Below, in pieces: positions 35,635-46,136 of a stretch of 64,000 bases of DNA. The DNA is from Halocafeteria seosinensis (lineage: Eukaryota > Sar > Bigyra > Bicosoecida): assembly GCA_001687465.1 (NCBI GenBank), contig LVLI01000231.1, forward strand, positions 1 to 64,000, given 5' to 3'. The notes under the pieces are model-generated. The model was not told the DNA's origin, did not search any database, and was given only the letters and a program-made list of their open reading frames with translations. Positions within the stretch are counted from its first letter, which is position 1; the number at the start of each line of letters is the position of its first letter. The position numbers were made by a program, and so were the translations under genes.

Positions 35635-36310
35635 GGTAAAGCTTCTACGCGTTTTGGCGTGGTAGGAAAGAATAAGGAGGGTAGCTAAATCCTGCTCAAC
35701 GAGGGGTGTCAACCTTCCATCATTCCGTACGGTTGTACTACTAGCACCATGTGTTAAGTGTCTGCTGCTCAGGAATACCGAAGCCACTTGTGAAGTTAAG
35801 TGCTGCCGGTGCCTACGGAATCACTGTACCTGTAAGTCAATACCGCAGTTAAAATTATTATCATCACTCAACAAGTCGAGTTGCAATTTTCTCTCCATAC
35901 TTGAAGAGTGAGAATCATTTTGACAACACGACGAGGAACGGGGTGGGAAGCAGGAATCGCTTGCAATGGATCGAAACAAGTGCCGTATAATACGTAGTCT
36001 GTTACGTACACATGTTTCGTTTTTCTTTGTCAACCCAGGAAATGCAGGCTGCACAACAGTTATACGAACAGCATGCCAAAAACTTAGAGCCACGCTCGTT
36101 TACCGGCCACCGTACCTTCATGAAATTGATGCCTTCACGAAGTCACCGAGAACATATCCTTTGAAAGGAATTCATCAACTGCAATCATTTCCGTCTTGTT
36201 TATAGCAAAGTAAAGTGGTACTTGTACTTCCTAGCAGTTAGTGTATTTCTAAATGTGCGGCGAGACTACACGAAAATAAAGCGGTGGTCTTCATCCTTGG
36301 GTGCGAAAAT
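35635..36310. other. Intergenic: PUS3 upstream region and uS11 3' flank
   Basis: No supported exon was found in these 676 bases. They should hold the 3' untranslated region of the ribosomal protein gene and the promoter of PUS3, both transcribed leftward. A 90-codon minus-strand frame at 35821-36093 shows no family features and is regarded as chance. Confidence 0.5.
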
Positions 36311-36967
<657 letters not shown>

Positions 36968-38725
36968 CTTTGGGGGAACTTAGAAATCCTTCCTATGACG
37001 TCTCACCGGCACAATTGAGTTTCTTTGGTCTGATCTGTACGCACAATATATGCACAGATTATACAAAACAGCCTTATAGCACTTCATTCAAGACACTGCA
37101 GACGAATGGGTCTAGGTACTTCAGACCCCTGTAAGAAGGCAATAGAAAGGCCATCCCGCCTACTATCCAAGGGAAATAGACTGAAGAGCACCAGCATTTA
37201 TCCATATACCCAAAACAAGCAGATTATTCGATTATGTTTATCCATTTCCTGGCATTTTTGTAATGGCAGCCAGGTGTGTCGGTCACTGCGAGTCCCTTCT
37301 CTTCAGACTCCCCGCAAATGCCCCTCGGCCGTGGACCCAGACCCTTTTTGTACAAGCCCCCTGCTCGTTCCCTTGTTTGTGAGGACCATCTCCCTCCTCA
37401 ATGACCGAGCCAATAGAAACAAGATAGAAGCACATACGACACGAATGCTTAACTTACCTCCTCGGTATCGATGTACGCACCAAGTCAACACACTGCTTTG
37501 GGATGAGTGAGTGCAAAGGGCAGCTCTGCTGGTGAGGACTGACAGAAACTAGCAACAGGGCAATCATTTCGCATACTTTGGAGCAATTGGGTCGCCTCTG
37601 TGGCTTTACAGAAGCTAAGATAGTCCTAAATGGGTTAATTCGTTTTTATTTTATTTTTTCTGATTGCTGGATAGTTACTTTGATCACATTTGACACACAT
37701 GGATGGCGTATCCGCTCTTCGCCTGGCTGAGCGTGCTATCCGACTACAACCTCGGTAGATGGCCTGAACTTGCTGGATATGCTTCCGATGTGATTATCTG
37801 ATCGTGTATGTATCCTAACATTGGATATCGGTGCTTTGGACATTGCCATGTATTCCTTGATGTTATGCAACGGCCAGGAGAGCGGTGGATGAGAGTACTG
37901 AGTACTGCATGGCAGTTCTTGCTCGCGTCGTTTGAAGTATCAGGTAGGGTATCCTATGCTAATGTGTTTCTGAGTTTCTCCCAATGGATGTGTTGCTTGT
38001 AACTTAACATTGTAAGTTAACAAGTTACCAGTGCCCGCCGACTGAGTACCGACGGTGGCTGAGGCAGGATGGGAAGTATGAGAGCGTCTCTAAGGTATTG
38101 GCGGATGGCTTGATGTGAGTTTGGGAGAATGTGGATCAGTGTGAGCATTTAGAGAACCGTCTAGGGAACCGGGGTAGAGGAGCATTCATGAGACGATGGT
38201 ATTGTGCTTAGTTCTGCTCTACGACCAGAGACTCGGGTAACTTTTTTCCGAGACATGGTCTAAGCGGCTTAGACTAAGCCACTACAGTGTCGTACAAGTT
38301 GTACAACCCGTTGTAGCATACGTAGATAAACTGCTCAGGACCAAAATGTACGACACATGATCTAGGAACACTGTCTACCCTGTACGAAAGGCGCATGTCA
38401 TAATCCTGTTCAGCTCTGGCCAGTGGCTAGCTTACTGAGACCTGTGGGTGAACTTCCAGTCCTACCCTAGGGTAACGTGGGTTGAGATAGACATCTGAAG
38501 CGCCATATATGATATCTCCGTACAGAAAAGGGCTCCGAAGCGGACCACTTCGTAGCGCCGCTGCGGAAAACTGTGCTACAGTGGGATGAAAGTAATGATT
38601 GCTGCGTGACCAGTTGGAACAGTCCAATGGAACTTTGGAACATGTAGTTTAGTGTCCTTTCCTGGTGTTGATTGGATCTTCAACCTTTTTTTTCGCTCCG
38701 AAACAAAAAAACAGAACTAAACAAA
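36968..38725. other. Gene-poor interval with several potential hairpins
   Basis: No convincing exon, tRNA, rRNA or snRNA was identified over about 1.75 kb. The left part is upstream of uS11 and the right part upstream of the cathepsin gene. Between about 38230 and 38600 several short inverted repeats occur, including CTCGG...CCGAG near 38233-38251, a perfect GTCTAAGC-G-GCTTAGAC at 38258-38274, and CGAAG...CTTCG near 38538-38552. These could be structured RNA or simply repeat remnants. Confidence 0.4.
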
Positions 38726-40049
38726 ATGCGTACTTTCGCCGCTATTATGTTCATGGCTTTGGCCACCGTGGCCTCTGCCTCTGAATTCGACTCTTACAAG
38801 TCCCAGTATGGCATCAAATTCAGTTCCCCAGAAGAAGAGAGCTATCGGTAAGTGTACAAAGCGGGCTGATCCTAAGATCTTGGTCAGTGCCCTGACCTTT
38901 TTTGTTGACTTAGAACTTGCCCTGTGGATGGTCCGTTGAACCTAGAGAAGCATACCGTTTCCGTATGCGGGGTCCTGGGATGCCCCGAAGGGAGAAAACA
39001 GGGGAACAAAAAAGGTCCAGACCGCGCTTTCTCGGGAAATTCTCTTCCCTTTTACGGTTCAGTATGATGTTGAAAAACGCATGGGGAGCCAAATCTACTG
39101 CCTTCTATGTATTGTCATGCTGTGTATTGGGCGTTTCCTCATCAAAATGCTTTGGAAGACCGCTTTCTTAATTGCTGTTTCGTCCTCACTCCGCAGTATG
39201 GCCATCTTCAACTCGAACGTCTACAAGATCCAGCAACACAATGCCCAGGACCTTGGCTGGTCTATGTCCGTCAACGCTTTCGCTCATCTTACACAGGCTG
39301 AATTCGCAGCCCGCTACATTGGTGGCTGGCGTGGACCTAGCAAGCGCACAAACCCAGTTGCCACTGAGCACTTGAGAGCCGACCCTGTGGACTTGCCCAC
39401 CTCCGTGGACTGGAGCCAAAGGGGAGCTGTCACTGCCATCAAAAACCAAGGACAATGCGGTTCTTGCTGGGCTTTCTCTACCACTGGTAGCGTAGAAGGC
39501 ATTAACTTCATTAACAACGGTAACTTGATCAGCTTGTCTGAACAGCAATTGGTTGACTGCTCTGGAAGCTACGGAAACCAAGGATGCAACGGAGGTTTGA
39601 TGGATAATGCCTTCAAATATATTATTAACGCTGGAGGTCTCTGCAGTGAATCCGCCTATCCTTACCAGGGAGTTGATGGAACTTGCCGAGCATCTAGCTG
39701 CCAGAAGGTTGTCCAAATCTCCGGTTACACCGATGTTCCTCAGCAGAACGAGAATGCTTTGATGAGCGCCGTCGCTCAACAGCCTGTATCTATTGCTATT
39801 GAAGCTGATCAATACAGTTTCCAATTCTACAGTGGAGGCGTATTGACTGGAACTTGCGGACACAACTTGGACCATGGTGTCCTTGTTGTAGGTTACGGAA
39901 GCTTGAGCGGAACCAACTACTGGAAGGTGAAGAACTCTTGGGGAGCCTCTTGGGGTATGAATGGATACGTGCTGCTCGCCCGCGGAAGTGCTTACCATCC
40001 CAACGGACAATGCGGTATCCTTGACCAACCCTCTTACCCAACTCAGTAA
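38726..40049 (+). CDS. Cathepsin L-type (papain family C1) cysteine protease preproprotein
   Basis: Two exons (38726-38847 and 39197-40049) encode 324 residues. A signal peptide ([20 protein letters not shown]) is followed by a propeptide with the inhibitory I29-type pattern ([12 protein letters not shown] ... [13 protein letters not shown]). The mature enzyme begins near [20 protein letters not shown]. Catalytic Cys lies in QCGSCWAFS, His in [12 protein letters not shown] and Asn in [12 protein letters not shown]; the oxyanion Gln is in NQGQCGS. All are intact. No C-terminal granulin domain is present. The product should act in lysosomes, food vacuoles or outside the cell. The intron is 349 bases, about five times the local norm. 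The ATG sits in an A-rich context (AACAAAATG). An open frame through the intron from 39081 is rejected because the signal-peptide exon fits perfectly. Confidence 0.93.
38848..39196 (+). other. Unusually long intron of the cathepsin gene; possible host of a noncoding RNA
   Basis: Donor GTAAGT and acceptor CTCCGCAG give a 349-base intron, while almost all others in the window are 46-77 bases. It has no other obvious coding content in the host frame. The extra length could hold a snoRNA or an enhancer, or be a recent insertion. A weak C-box-like TGATGT lies near 39064, but no convincing box C/D pair was seen. Confidence 0.35.
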
Positions 40050-40189
40050 AGACTACTTGCGAATTGACTTCTCTACGCGTTTAAATGTGTATAGTTAGTC
40101 CGTGCATTTTAGTACATGATACTTAATAAACAAGAACCGTCTATAAATGACATGACTATACGATGCTATACACACCATATGATACATAT

Positions 40190-43100
40190 TCACTGCTGTT
40201 GCATAAGTAGTCGGAGCGAACCAAGTATTGACTTTACGGGAACAGAGCGAACGATGTCTAGCCACGAAGGGTCATCGTTTCGTAGAGACGCGATATACTT
40301 GCTGGAGCTCAAGTTACGGGATAGGGGTTTAAGCATATCGTCATCTGTTCCTGGAGATCCATTGGTTTCTTGAAAAGTGGAGGTGCTAATCCGTGTTCCC
40401 TGGAGCTTGCCCCAGCCCCATGCTGAGTCGTCATCTGCAGGGCGTTGCGCTCCGTTGGAGTCGCTTCCTAAGTGGAACTTGTACAGTTGGTCTATCATAC
40501 CGGAATCACCTATATGCTGATTTGGTTGTAGACGATTTAATAATTGGAGAAAGAACTCAATTGTCTTCTCGGTTTCAATACCGACTTGACGTGACAACTG
40601 AATGAATTCAATAGCCCTTCCTTGCAACTCAACGGGAGCCTTGAATGACAAGAAGGGTAGTGTACACAGAAGACATTCAGGGAGAAGCTGGGACAAGACG
40701 TAATACTTGTAGGACCACTGGGGAACTTCTTCGGAGTCTTCTTCGCCCTTGTAACCCCATGTACTTGGAGCGGCTGCGGGAATGAGCAAAACCTCTAACG
40801 TCTCCAGGATCCGCATTTGCAGTCGTGTAATTTGTCTTTCAGATTCCTCCCGCATGTCTCGGTCCACAATATTAAGGGAGGCTTTACTCAACGCAGGACG
40901 TCTAGCGTTTCGTTCAATCCAAGGACAAGCCCGAAAGTGCAACCCTTTCGTTTGAGTAGCGCCTCCTAGTGTGAGACTATCACGGATTTTCGGCCAAAGC
41001 TGTTCTTCCAATCTGGGACTTAAAAAATCTCCTGCGTTTCCACGGTAAATTGAGTCAAGTAATAAGTCCAGCGCTTCACCAACCATTGTGTGCATCGGCA
41101 CCACATCATTGCCGTTTAGCACTGTCCCATAGTCGAGCAATTGTCGTTCATTTGCTTGCTGCTGAACGTCGTCAACCGGCAACGCCAGCGGGAGGTCAAA
41201 TATCGTAGAGAGAGGATCCCAGATGTCATTCAGTAATGGATATAGAGTTCCGGGAGTTGCGGCCAACGCTGAGCATACTGCCCGTATGACCCGCATGCTA
41301 TCAACAGCGCACCGCCGTTCATCTGAAGTTGCTTGATGAACCGCACGTTTTGCAACCTCGATCACCCAGTGTTGAGCAGCCGCTGTTAAGGGGGCGATGA
41401 GACTATTGTTCTCACGGATTGCCTTGGCCTTCTCTCTCACATGACGAAACTGAGACATTTCCGCTTGTTCCAGGATCGTTTTGCGAAGGGCCCCATCTGC
41501 CGTGGAGGAATCAGAAATATAAAACTCGCGTTCAGTAGTGCGTCGACACAGATATGACAGCGCATCAACGATGATTTCCGCTGATGACATTAAAGTTTGC
41601 TGGTATTCCGGGTTAAATCGGTTTTCGTCAAGAGCAACACATACTTCCCGGGAAATTAGCGAAAAAAAGCTTGTGTAGTTGGACCAAGACGTTGTTGCGG
41701 AAGGCGCCTCCATAGTAGACCTTCGGAGACAAGAGACAACCCCAGATAGCATTGGCGGCAAATGGGATATGTCACTTCGAGATTGTAGACTATCAGCTAA
41801 GTTAACAGTGATTTGCTCGAAATTATTTGTGAGAAGATGCTGAACCCACACTGTCTGGTGAACGTGCGGAGGATATTGAGTCAGTTCCCGCGAGACTTTA
41901 GAGGAGGAGAGAGGAGTGAAATGGACAACCTGGCAAATACCTGGGGCCATGGGAGGGCCAAAAATCCCCCGTGAAGAGTACCAGCTATTTTCTTTGCTGG
42001 TTGCCATGTCCTCTAGTATATCATGTCTGTAGCTGATTCCACCCAAAAGAACTAGTGTAGAGAAGGCTGAGTCAGTTAAGAGGTCACAGTACTCGCGCGG
42101 AAGAGAATTTTCATCGCTCGACAGTGTGTTCCTATGGTTCCGTGAGCTATCTCCAATGAATTGTTGTACGATGGAAAACAGATGTTCAGGCAGGAATTCC
42201 CGAATATCAGGGCCTAGAATAGTAGTACAGACGCCAACAAGCGTTAAGCACCAACAGCGCAATCCACAAAATCGAGAAGCGCAAACAACCGGTAGAGACT
42301 GTTCCCCATTTGTTCTCAATGGGGCAAACAACATAGGAGGTACATGTATCCCGTTGTCTGTTACCTCACCAACTCCCATGGAAATAAAATCGATTGTCAG
42401 GTTTACAGCTCGTCGAACAGAATCTGTTTTTTCTGTGGATGGTGCATCATTTTTGTTCCTGTGTATGTCAACCCGTGCAATACCTCTCACGAGTTCAATA
42501 GAACAAAACATTAACCCGGGAATCGCCTTCCACAAATTAAAAAATTCAGAAAGCCAATTACGTCCTACTCTACTGCCGTCGACGGCCTTCACAGCGGCAA
42601 TATACTTGCTCCTAGCTAGGTTCAGGCATTCCTCGAGCAATCTAAGGGAGCTTGTTCCGAAACTATATCCAAGAATTCGCAGCATATTCTTGAAGTTGGC
42701 CGGATAATTGAGATACGCTAATCTCATTTCAGGAAAGGGTGGATTCATAGCTACACATACGTTGCACAATGGCACTTCCGCAACGTATCGCTTTTCAGCA
42801 CAATTCGCACATAATACTTGGCACTGCCGCGCCATCGGCGCTAGCTGCATCACCGCCAAGCATTTACTCGATGCTGACGAACGGGCCGAACTACTCTGCT
42901 TTGCGGGTTGACCATTGGGAGTGATGGCAATATCTTGCGTAGGAGCTTGTGTCAACATGTCATCCTCGAGCATTGCACATTGCCCTAAGATTGTGGCTAG
43001 TTCAGCATAACGTTCCTGTGGTTGAAGCACAGAGTCTACCGAATCCTGGAAAGAAGATTTATCAGAGAGTGGGAGAAGGGAAAGCAGTCCTTGGACAACG

Positions 43101-44737
43101 CAAAACGATGCGTCCAAGCTGTAGCTCTCGTGTAAATCAAATTTCCCGTCGTCTACTTCTTCATCCCTGGCCATGCGGGGCAAACTGTGCAGTGTTCTCC
43201 AAACTCTTTCAAAAACCGTTCTGATAAGAGTCTTGAATAGACCAGCCTGAGTAGCAAACGAGACTGCCATTTCCCAGAGGGCGTATGCAACCCTGCACAC
43301 CTCATGGTCGTCTAATACTACACTAAATGCGATAAATTCTAGGGCATTGATCAGGTTTTCCCAATTCACACGACGACTATGTTGGACGAAAGCGGACCCC
43401 AGGCAGTGATGCACCGCAATGAAACACAATTCTAAAGCACTAAGCTGTACCTCCCGCCGATCTTTGTGCACAACTAGATAACGCAGTGTTTTTTCGATAA
43501 AACCACATAGTTTATCAATAGACTGCTGCTGCTGCTGGGTGTCTTCACCATCATTTACGCTCTTCTTCCCTCCAGAAGTGACCATCGCCTTCAGAGAAGA
43601 GAGCGAATGTTGCCTCGGCTTTTTACGGACCCTGTTTTCTTGCATATCCATGCATGTGACGCCACCGACTGTGATCATCACTCGTGTCGCACTTTCAAGT
43701 ATTTTTGACTGAAGTGAGAGGGTGCTGGATGTGTGACTGACGGAAGTGATCGTACTATGCATGGCGGTAACCACACCTGGAAGAAAAGTGCTCGGGGCCA
43801 CAGAATCATCCAACTTCACTACGAGACTTGCATGGCGCAGCAACATCGCATATAAGTTAAGACAGGCAAGCGTGTAAAACATCGATCGGCGGCCAACCAT
43901 ACTGTGCGTAGAATATTGTCCTTGTGTGACAACTCCTAGCAGTGAGCTAATGAGGAGTCCCGCAACCTGTTTCGACACGAATTGCCGGAATCTTGTGGTG
44001 AAATTGCTGAACTGGAACTCATCCTTCCCAAGAGTATCGCGAAGAGTGGGTGGATAATGGTCAACCAAACAATACTTTGAAGTTGACGTATTTGCTATAT
44101 CAAACGCATTTTCGGTACTATCTTCGTCTCTCAAGACCCCACACAACGCAGCCAAGAGTTTTAGTAAGCAGCACATTACCGGGACTGTTGTGCCCTCCGT
44201 GGGATAGCTAGACGCACTCCTCGAGTCATCGTTCCGGACAGAGCGTTGGTGCGTGTGCCAAGGAGACAGCAATACTGCAATTCGAATCAGGAATTCATCA
44301 CATCGACTGAATCCCTGTAAGAAGTATACAGGGCCGACTCTTGTCAGGAGTGTGTCAACTGCTGTAAAGACAAGCTCCATACGCAGCGAATGTTCCGGAA
44401 CTTTGGTAGGAAGGCACAGCAACAAAGGGAGCATGATATACTCTAAACAATTCCGAGAAACCTGTGCATCTGTCTGTGTTTCCAAAATCTTGCACAATGT
44501 TCGTAGACCCGAGGTAATGTGAGATTCCACCTTTTGTTTCTCCTCTTCTGAGCCTTGGTTCTCATCGAGTTTTTGCTTGGTGGACAAGGCGTTCATTAAT
44601 TTCAAACATGTGGGTTTCAGCTGAGACCCGAAAATTCTCTTCTTATCTGTATCTGCATGTCCATCTGCGCCTTCTGCTGTATGGTCTGCATGCTCTCCAC
44701 CTCTTCCAGCTCCTGTTCCAGAGGAGACCGAGTTCAT
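40190..44737 (-). CDS. TTI1: TELO2-interacting protein 1 homologue (TTI1)
   Basis: One uninterrupted 4.5-kb frame encodes 1515 residues. The N-terminus (FGSQLKPTCLKLMNAL ... ISRNCLEYIMLPLLLCLP-like) and the C-terminal block (TPGTLYPLLNDIWDPL ... GNAGDFLSPRLEEQLWPKIRD) fit the ARM/HEAT architecture of TTI1. TTI1 joins TELO2 and TTI2 to stabilise PI3K-related kinases such as mTOR, ATM and ATR. The assignment rests on two end blocks, since the middle diverges strongly and holds a CxxC...CxxC-like segment (CANCAEKRYVAEVPLCNVC) that may be a zinc-binding insert. A short poly-Gln run is present near 43535. At 1515 residues it is longer than human TTI1 (about 1090). The absence of introns is notable among its intron-rich neighbours. 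Confidence 0.65.
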   Translation of the reverse strand: MNSVSSGTGAGRGGEHADHTAEGADGHADTDKKRIFGSQLKPTCLKLMNALSTKQKLDENQGSEEEKQKVESHITSGLRTLCKILETQTDAQVSRNCLEYIMLPLLLCLPTKVPEHSLRMELVFTAVDTLLTRVGPVYFLQGFSRCDEFLIRIAVLLSPWHTHQRSVRNDDSRSASSYPTEGTTVPVMCCLLKLLAALCGVLRDEDSTENAFDIANTSTSKYCLVDHYPPTLRDTLGKDEFQFSNFTTRFRQFVSKQVAGLLISSLLGVVTQGQYSTHSMVGRRSMFYTLACLNLYAMLLRHASLVVKLDDSVAPSTFLPGVVTAMHSTITSVSHTSSTLSLQSKILESATRVMITVGGVTCMDMQENRVRKKPRQHSLSSLKAMVTSGGKKSVNDGEDTQQQQQSIDKLCGFIEKTLRYLVVHKDRREVQLSALELCFIAVHHCLGSAFVQHSRRVNWENLINALEFIAFSVVLDDHEVCRVAYALWEMAVSFATQAGLFKTLIRTVFERVWRTLHSLPRMARDEEVDDGKFDLHESYSLDASFCVVQGLLSLLPLSDKSSFQDSVDSVLQPQERYAELATILGQCAMLEDDMLTQAPTQDIAITPNGQPAKQSSSARSSASSKCLAVMQLAPMARQCQVLCANCAEKRYVAEVPLCNVCVAMNPPFPEMRLAYLNYPANFKNMLRILGYSFGTSSLRLLEECLNLARSKYIAAVKAVDGSRVGRNWLSEFFNLWKAIPGLMFCSIELVRGIARVDIHRNKNDAPSTEKTDSVRRAVNLTIDFISMGVGEVTDNGIHVPPMLFAPLRTNGEQSLPVVCASRFCGLRCWCLTLVGVCTTILGPDIREFLPEHLFSIVQQFIGDSSRNHRNTLSSDENSLPREYCDLLTDSAFSTLVLLGGISYRHDILEDMATSKENSWYSSRGIFGPPMAPGICQVVHFTPLSSSKVSRELTQYPPHVHQTVWVQHLLTNNFEQITVNLADSLQSRSDISHLPPMLSGVVSCLRRSTMEAPSATTSWSNYTSFFSLISREVCVALDENRFNPEYQQTLMSSAEIIVDALSYLCRRTTEREFYISDSSTADGALRKTILEQAEMSQFRHVREKAKAIRENNSLIAPLTAAAQHWVIEVAKRAVHQATSDERRCAVDSMRVIRAVCSALAATPGTLYPLLNDIWDPLSTIFDLPLALPVDDVQQQANERQLLDYGTVLNGNDVVPMHTMVGEALDLLLDSIYRGNAGDFLSPRLEEQLWPKIRDSLTLGGATQTKGLHFRACPWIERNARRPALSKASLNIVDRDMREESERQITRLQMRILETLEVLLIPAAAPSTWGYKGEEDSEEVPQWSYKYYVLSQLLPECLLCTLPFLSFKAPVELQGRAIEFIQLSRQVGIETEKTIEFFLQLLNRLQPNQHIGDSGMIDQLYKFHLGSDSNGAQRPADDDSAWGWGKLQGTRISTSTFQETNGSPGTDDDMLKPLSRNLSSSKYIASLRNDDPSWLDIVRSVPVKSILGSLRLLMQQQ

Positions 44738-44872
44738 GGTCTAAAAAGAGAACAATTGTGTTTGATTTGGTGCATAACGAACTCCAAATGAGAAACTATA
44801 AGGCTGATGATAAATAATATTAAGCTCAATATCTACACAGTATCTCTGTGTGACGCTGTATAGACGCAAATA

Positions 44873-46118
44873 ATGGCTTCACAATCCCGGAAGAGAGCTG
44901 CCCCGGAGGAAGATCATTCCGCTACAAATGCACACACCACGAAGGAATCTGCTGCTACTACTACTGATCAGACAAAGAAGAAGACGAGGAAGGCCAATAA
45001 AACGGAGTTCTTGGATCTCAATATCCCTTATTCGCGAGGGTCTACCTCCCGACACAACGTGGTCAATATTCTCTGCACGGCTGCCGAGTGTACGTATAAT
45101 GAAAAGTGCATAATGGTGTCGATTTACAGGTTCAAACTATACTCTCTGATACAGTCGGGTATTCTGCAATCGCCCTGAATCAATCCGTCCGAGGAGCCAA
45201 AAAAATTCAGGTAAGGAGAATTAATCCGGTAATTGGAAGTGCGTACTTGACCTAGTAGTCTGCTGCTCCACGGATTGCAGCCTCTCCAACGCACAGATAT
45301 TCAGTTCGCGGAAGATGTTACAGCAAAGGCTCAGGCCAAGACAGGAGCGAAACTAACAGTGTACCAGAGACTTACGGTACAAGCTGATGATGCCAAGACT
45401 GTGGAGCAGATGGTATGATATATGCGTGAAGTAGCGGTAGTTAGTTTAGAAGACCCCAGCCCTTAACTTATACTTATTTGCACAGGGAGCGTATAAGGAG
45501 TCTCTTAAGACGTTTGATCTCGTAGCTATTGTGCCTGGCTCAGATGGCGCGTTCTCAAAAGCTTTGGACAGCGATGTGGCCAGTATCGTTGCTTTAGACA
45601 GTGGAGGAGCATCCAAGCAGGAATTCCACATCAGACCACAACAGGTGGGTGTGCTCTTACTCCTCCCGCACTCGATCATTCCCCTACATGATATTCATGT
45701 TTGTGTAGTTCAGATGGCTGCTATGGGTGAAAATAGAAAATTGGTCGAAATTTGCTACCACCATGCGCTACGGAGCCCAACCCTATGTGCGGCGCTGCTA
45801 TCGAACCTGACGAGTATAGCTAAAGCGGCCGGCAGAGAGTCGAACCTGCGGCAAAGTCTGCTTATATCTAGGTATGAATAAGTATGCACCCATGATGGTG
45901 TTTGGCTGCAAAAACGTTATATTTCGGGGGCATTTTGGTGCAGTGGAGCAACAAGTGAGATGCACATACGGGCACCTCACGACGTTAGTGCTATGTTATC
46001 TCCGTGTGTAGCGGATAAAGCGGTGACATTACACTGCCAAAACGTAAATCCCCGGAAAGCAATACATTCGGGACTTAGGCAAAGAGAAGATGCACCTGGA
46101 GTGCAAGTTATAATGTGA
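44873..46118 (+). CDS. RPP30: RNase P/MRP protein subunit p30 (RPP30/POP-type)
   Basis: Exons are about 44873-45089, then 45130-45210, 45281-45412, 45486-45644, 45714-45871 and 45944-46118. After a basic N-terminus, the family start EFLDLNIPYS appears, then DTVGYSAIALNQ, VYQRLTVQADD, KTFDLVAIVPGSDGAFSKAL, the helix YHHALRSPTLC and LLISSGATSEMHIRAPHDVS, all in the order expected for the TIM-barrel-like p30 subunit. It processes pre-tRNA 5' ends and pre-rRNA as part of RNase P and MRP. All junctions except the first keep frame. At the first, the obvious GTACGT donor (45090) and TTACAG acceptor (45129) are out of phase by one base. A donor at 45059 or 45062 would keep phase but is a weak match. 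The 5' neighbour TTI1 is divergent, 135 bases away. Confidence 0.85.
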
Positions 46119-46136
46119 GCTTCTCCCAAAGCCTTT

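Noticed and set aside
37000-38700. tRNA or spliceosomal snRNA gene
   Set aside because: No T-loop (GGTTCRA) within a cloverleaf, and no U1, U2, U4, U5 or U6 signature was found by eye.
39186-40028. 280-codon minus-strand frame
   Set aside because: It is fully antisense to the catalytic exon of the cathepsin gene, which has all expected motifs; long antisense frames are common opposite biased codon use.
39081-40049. Cathepsin start at 39081 within the long intron
   Set aside because: The exon at 38726-38847 provides a textbook signal peptide and joins in phase, making the intronic extension unnecessary.
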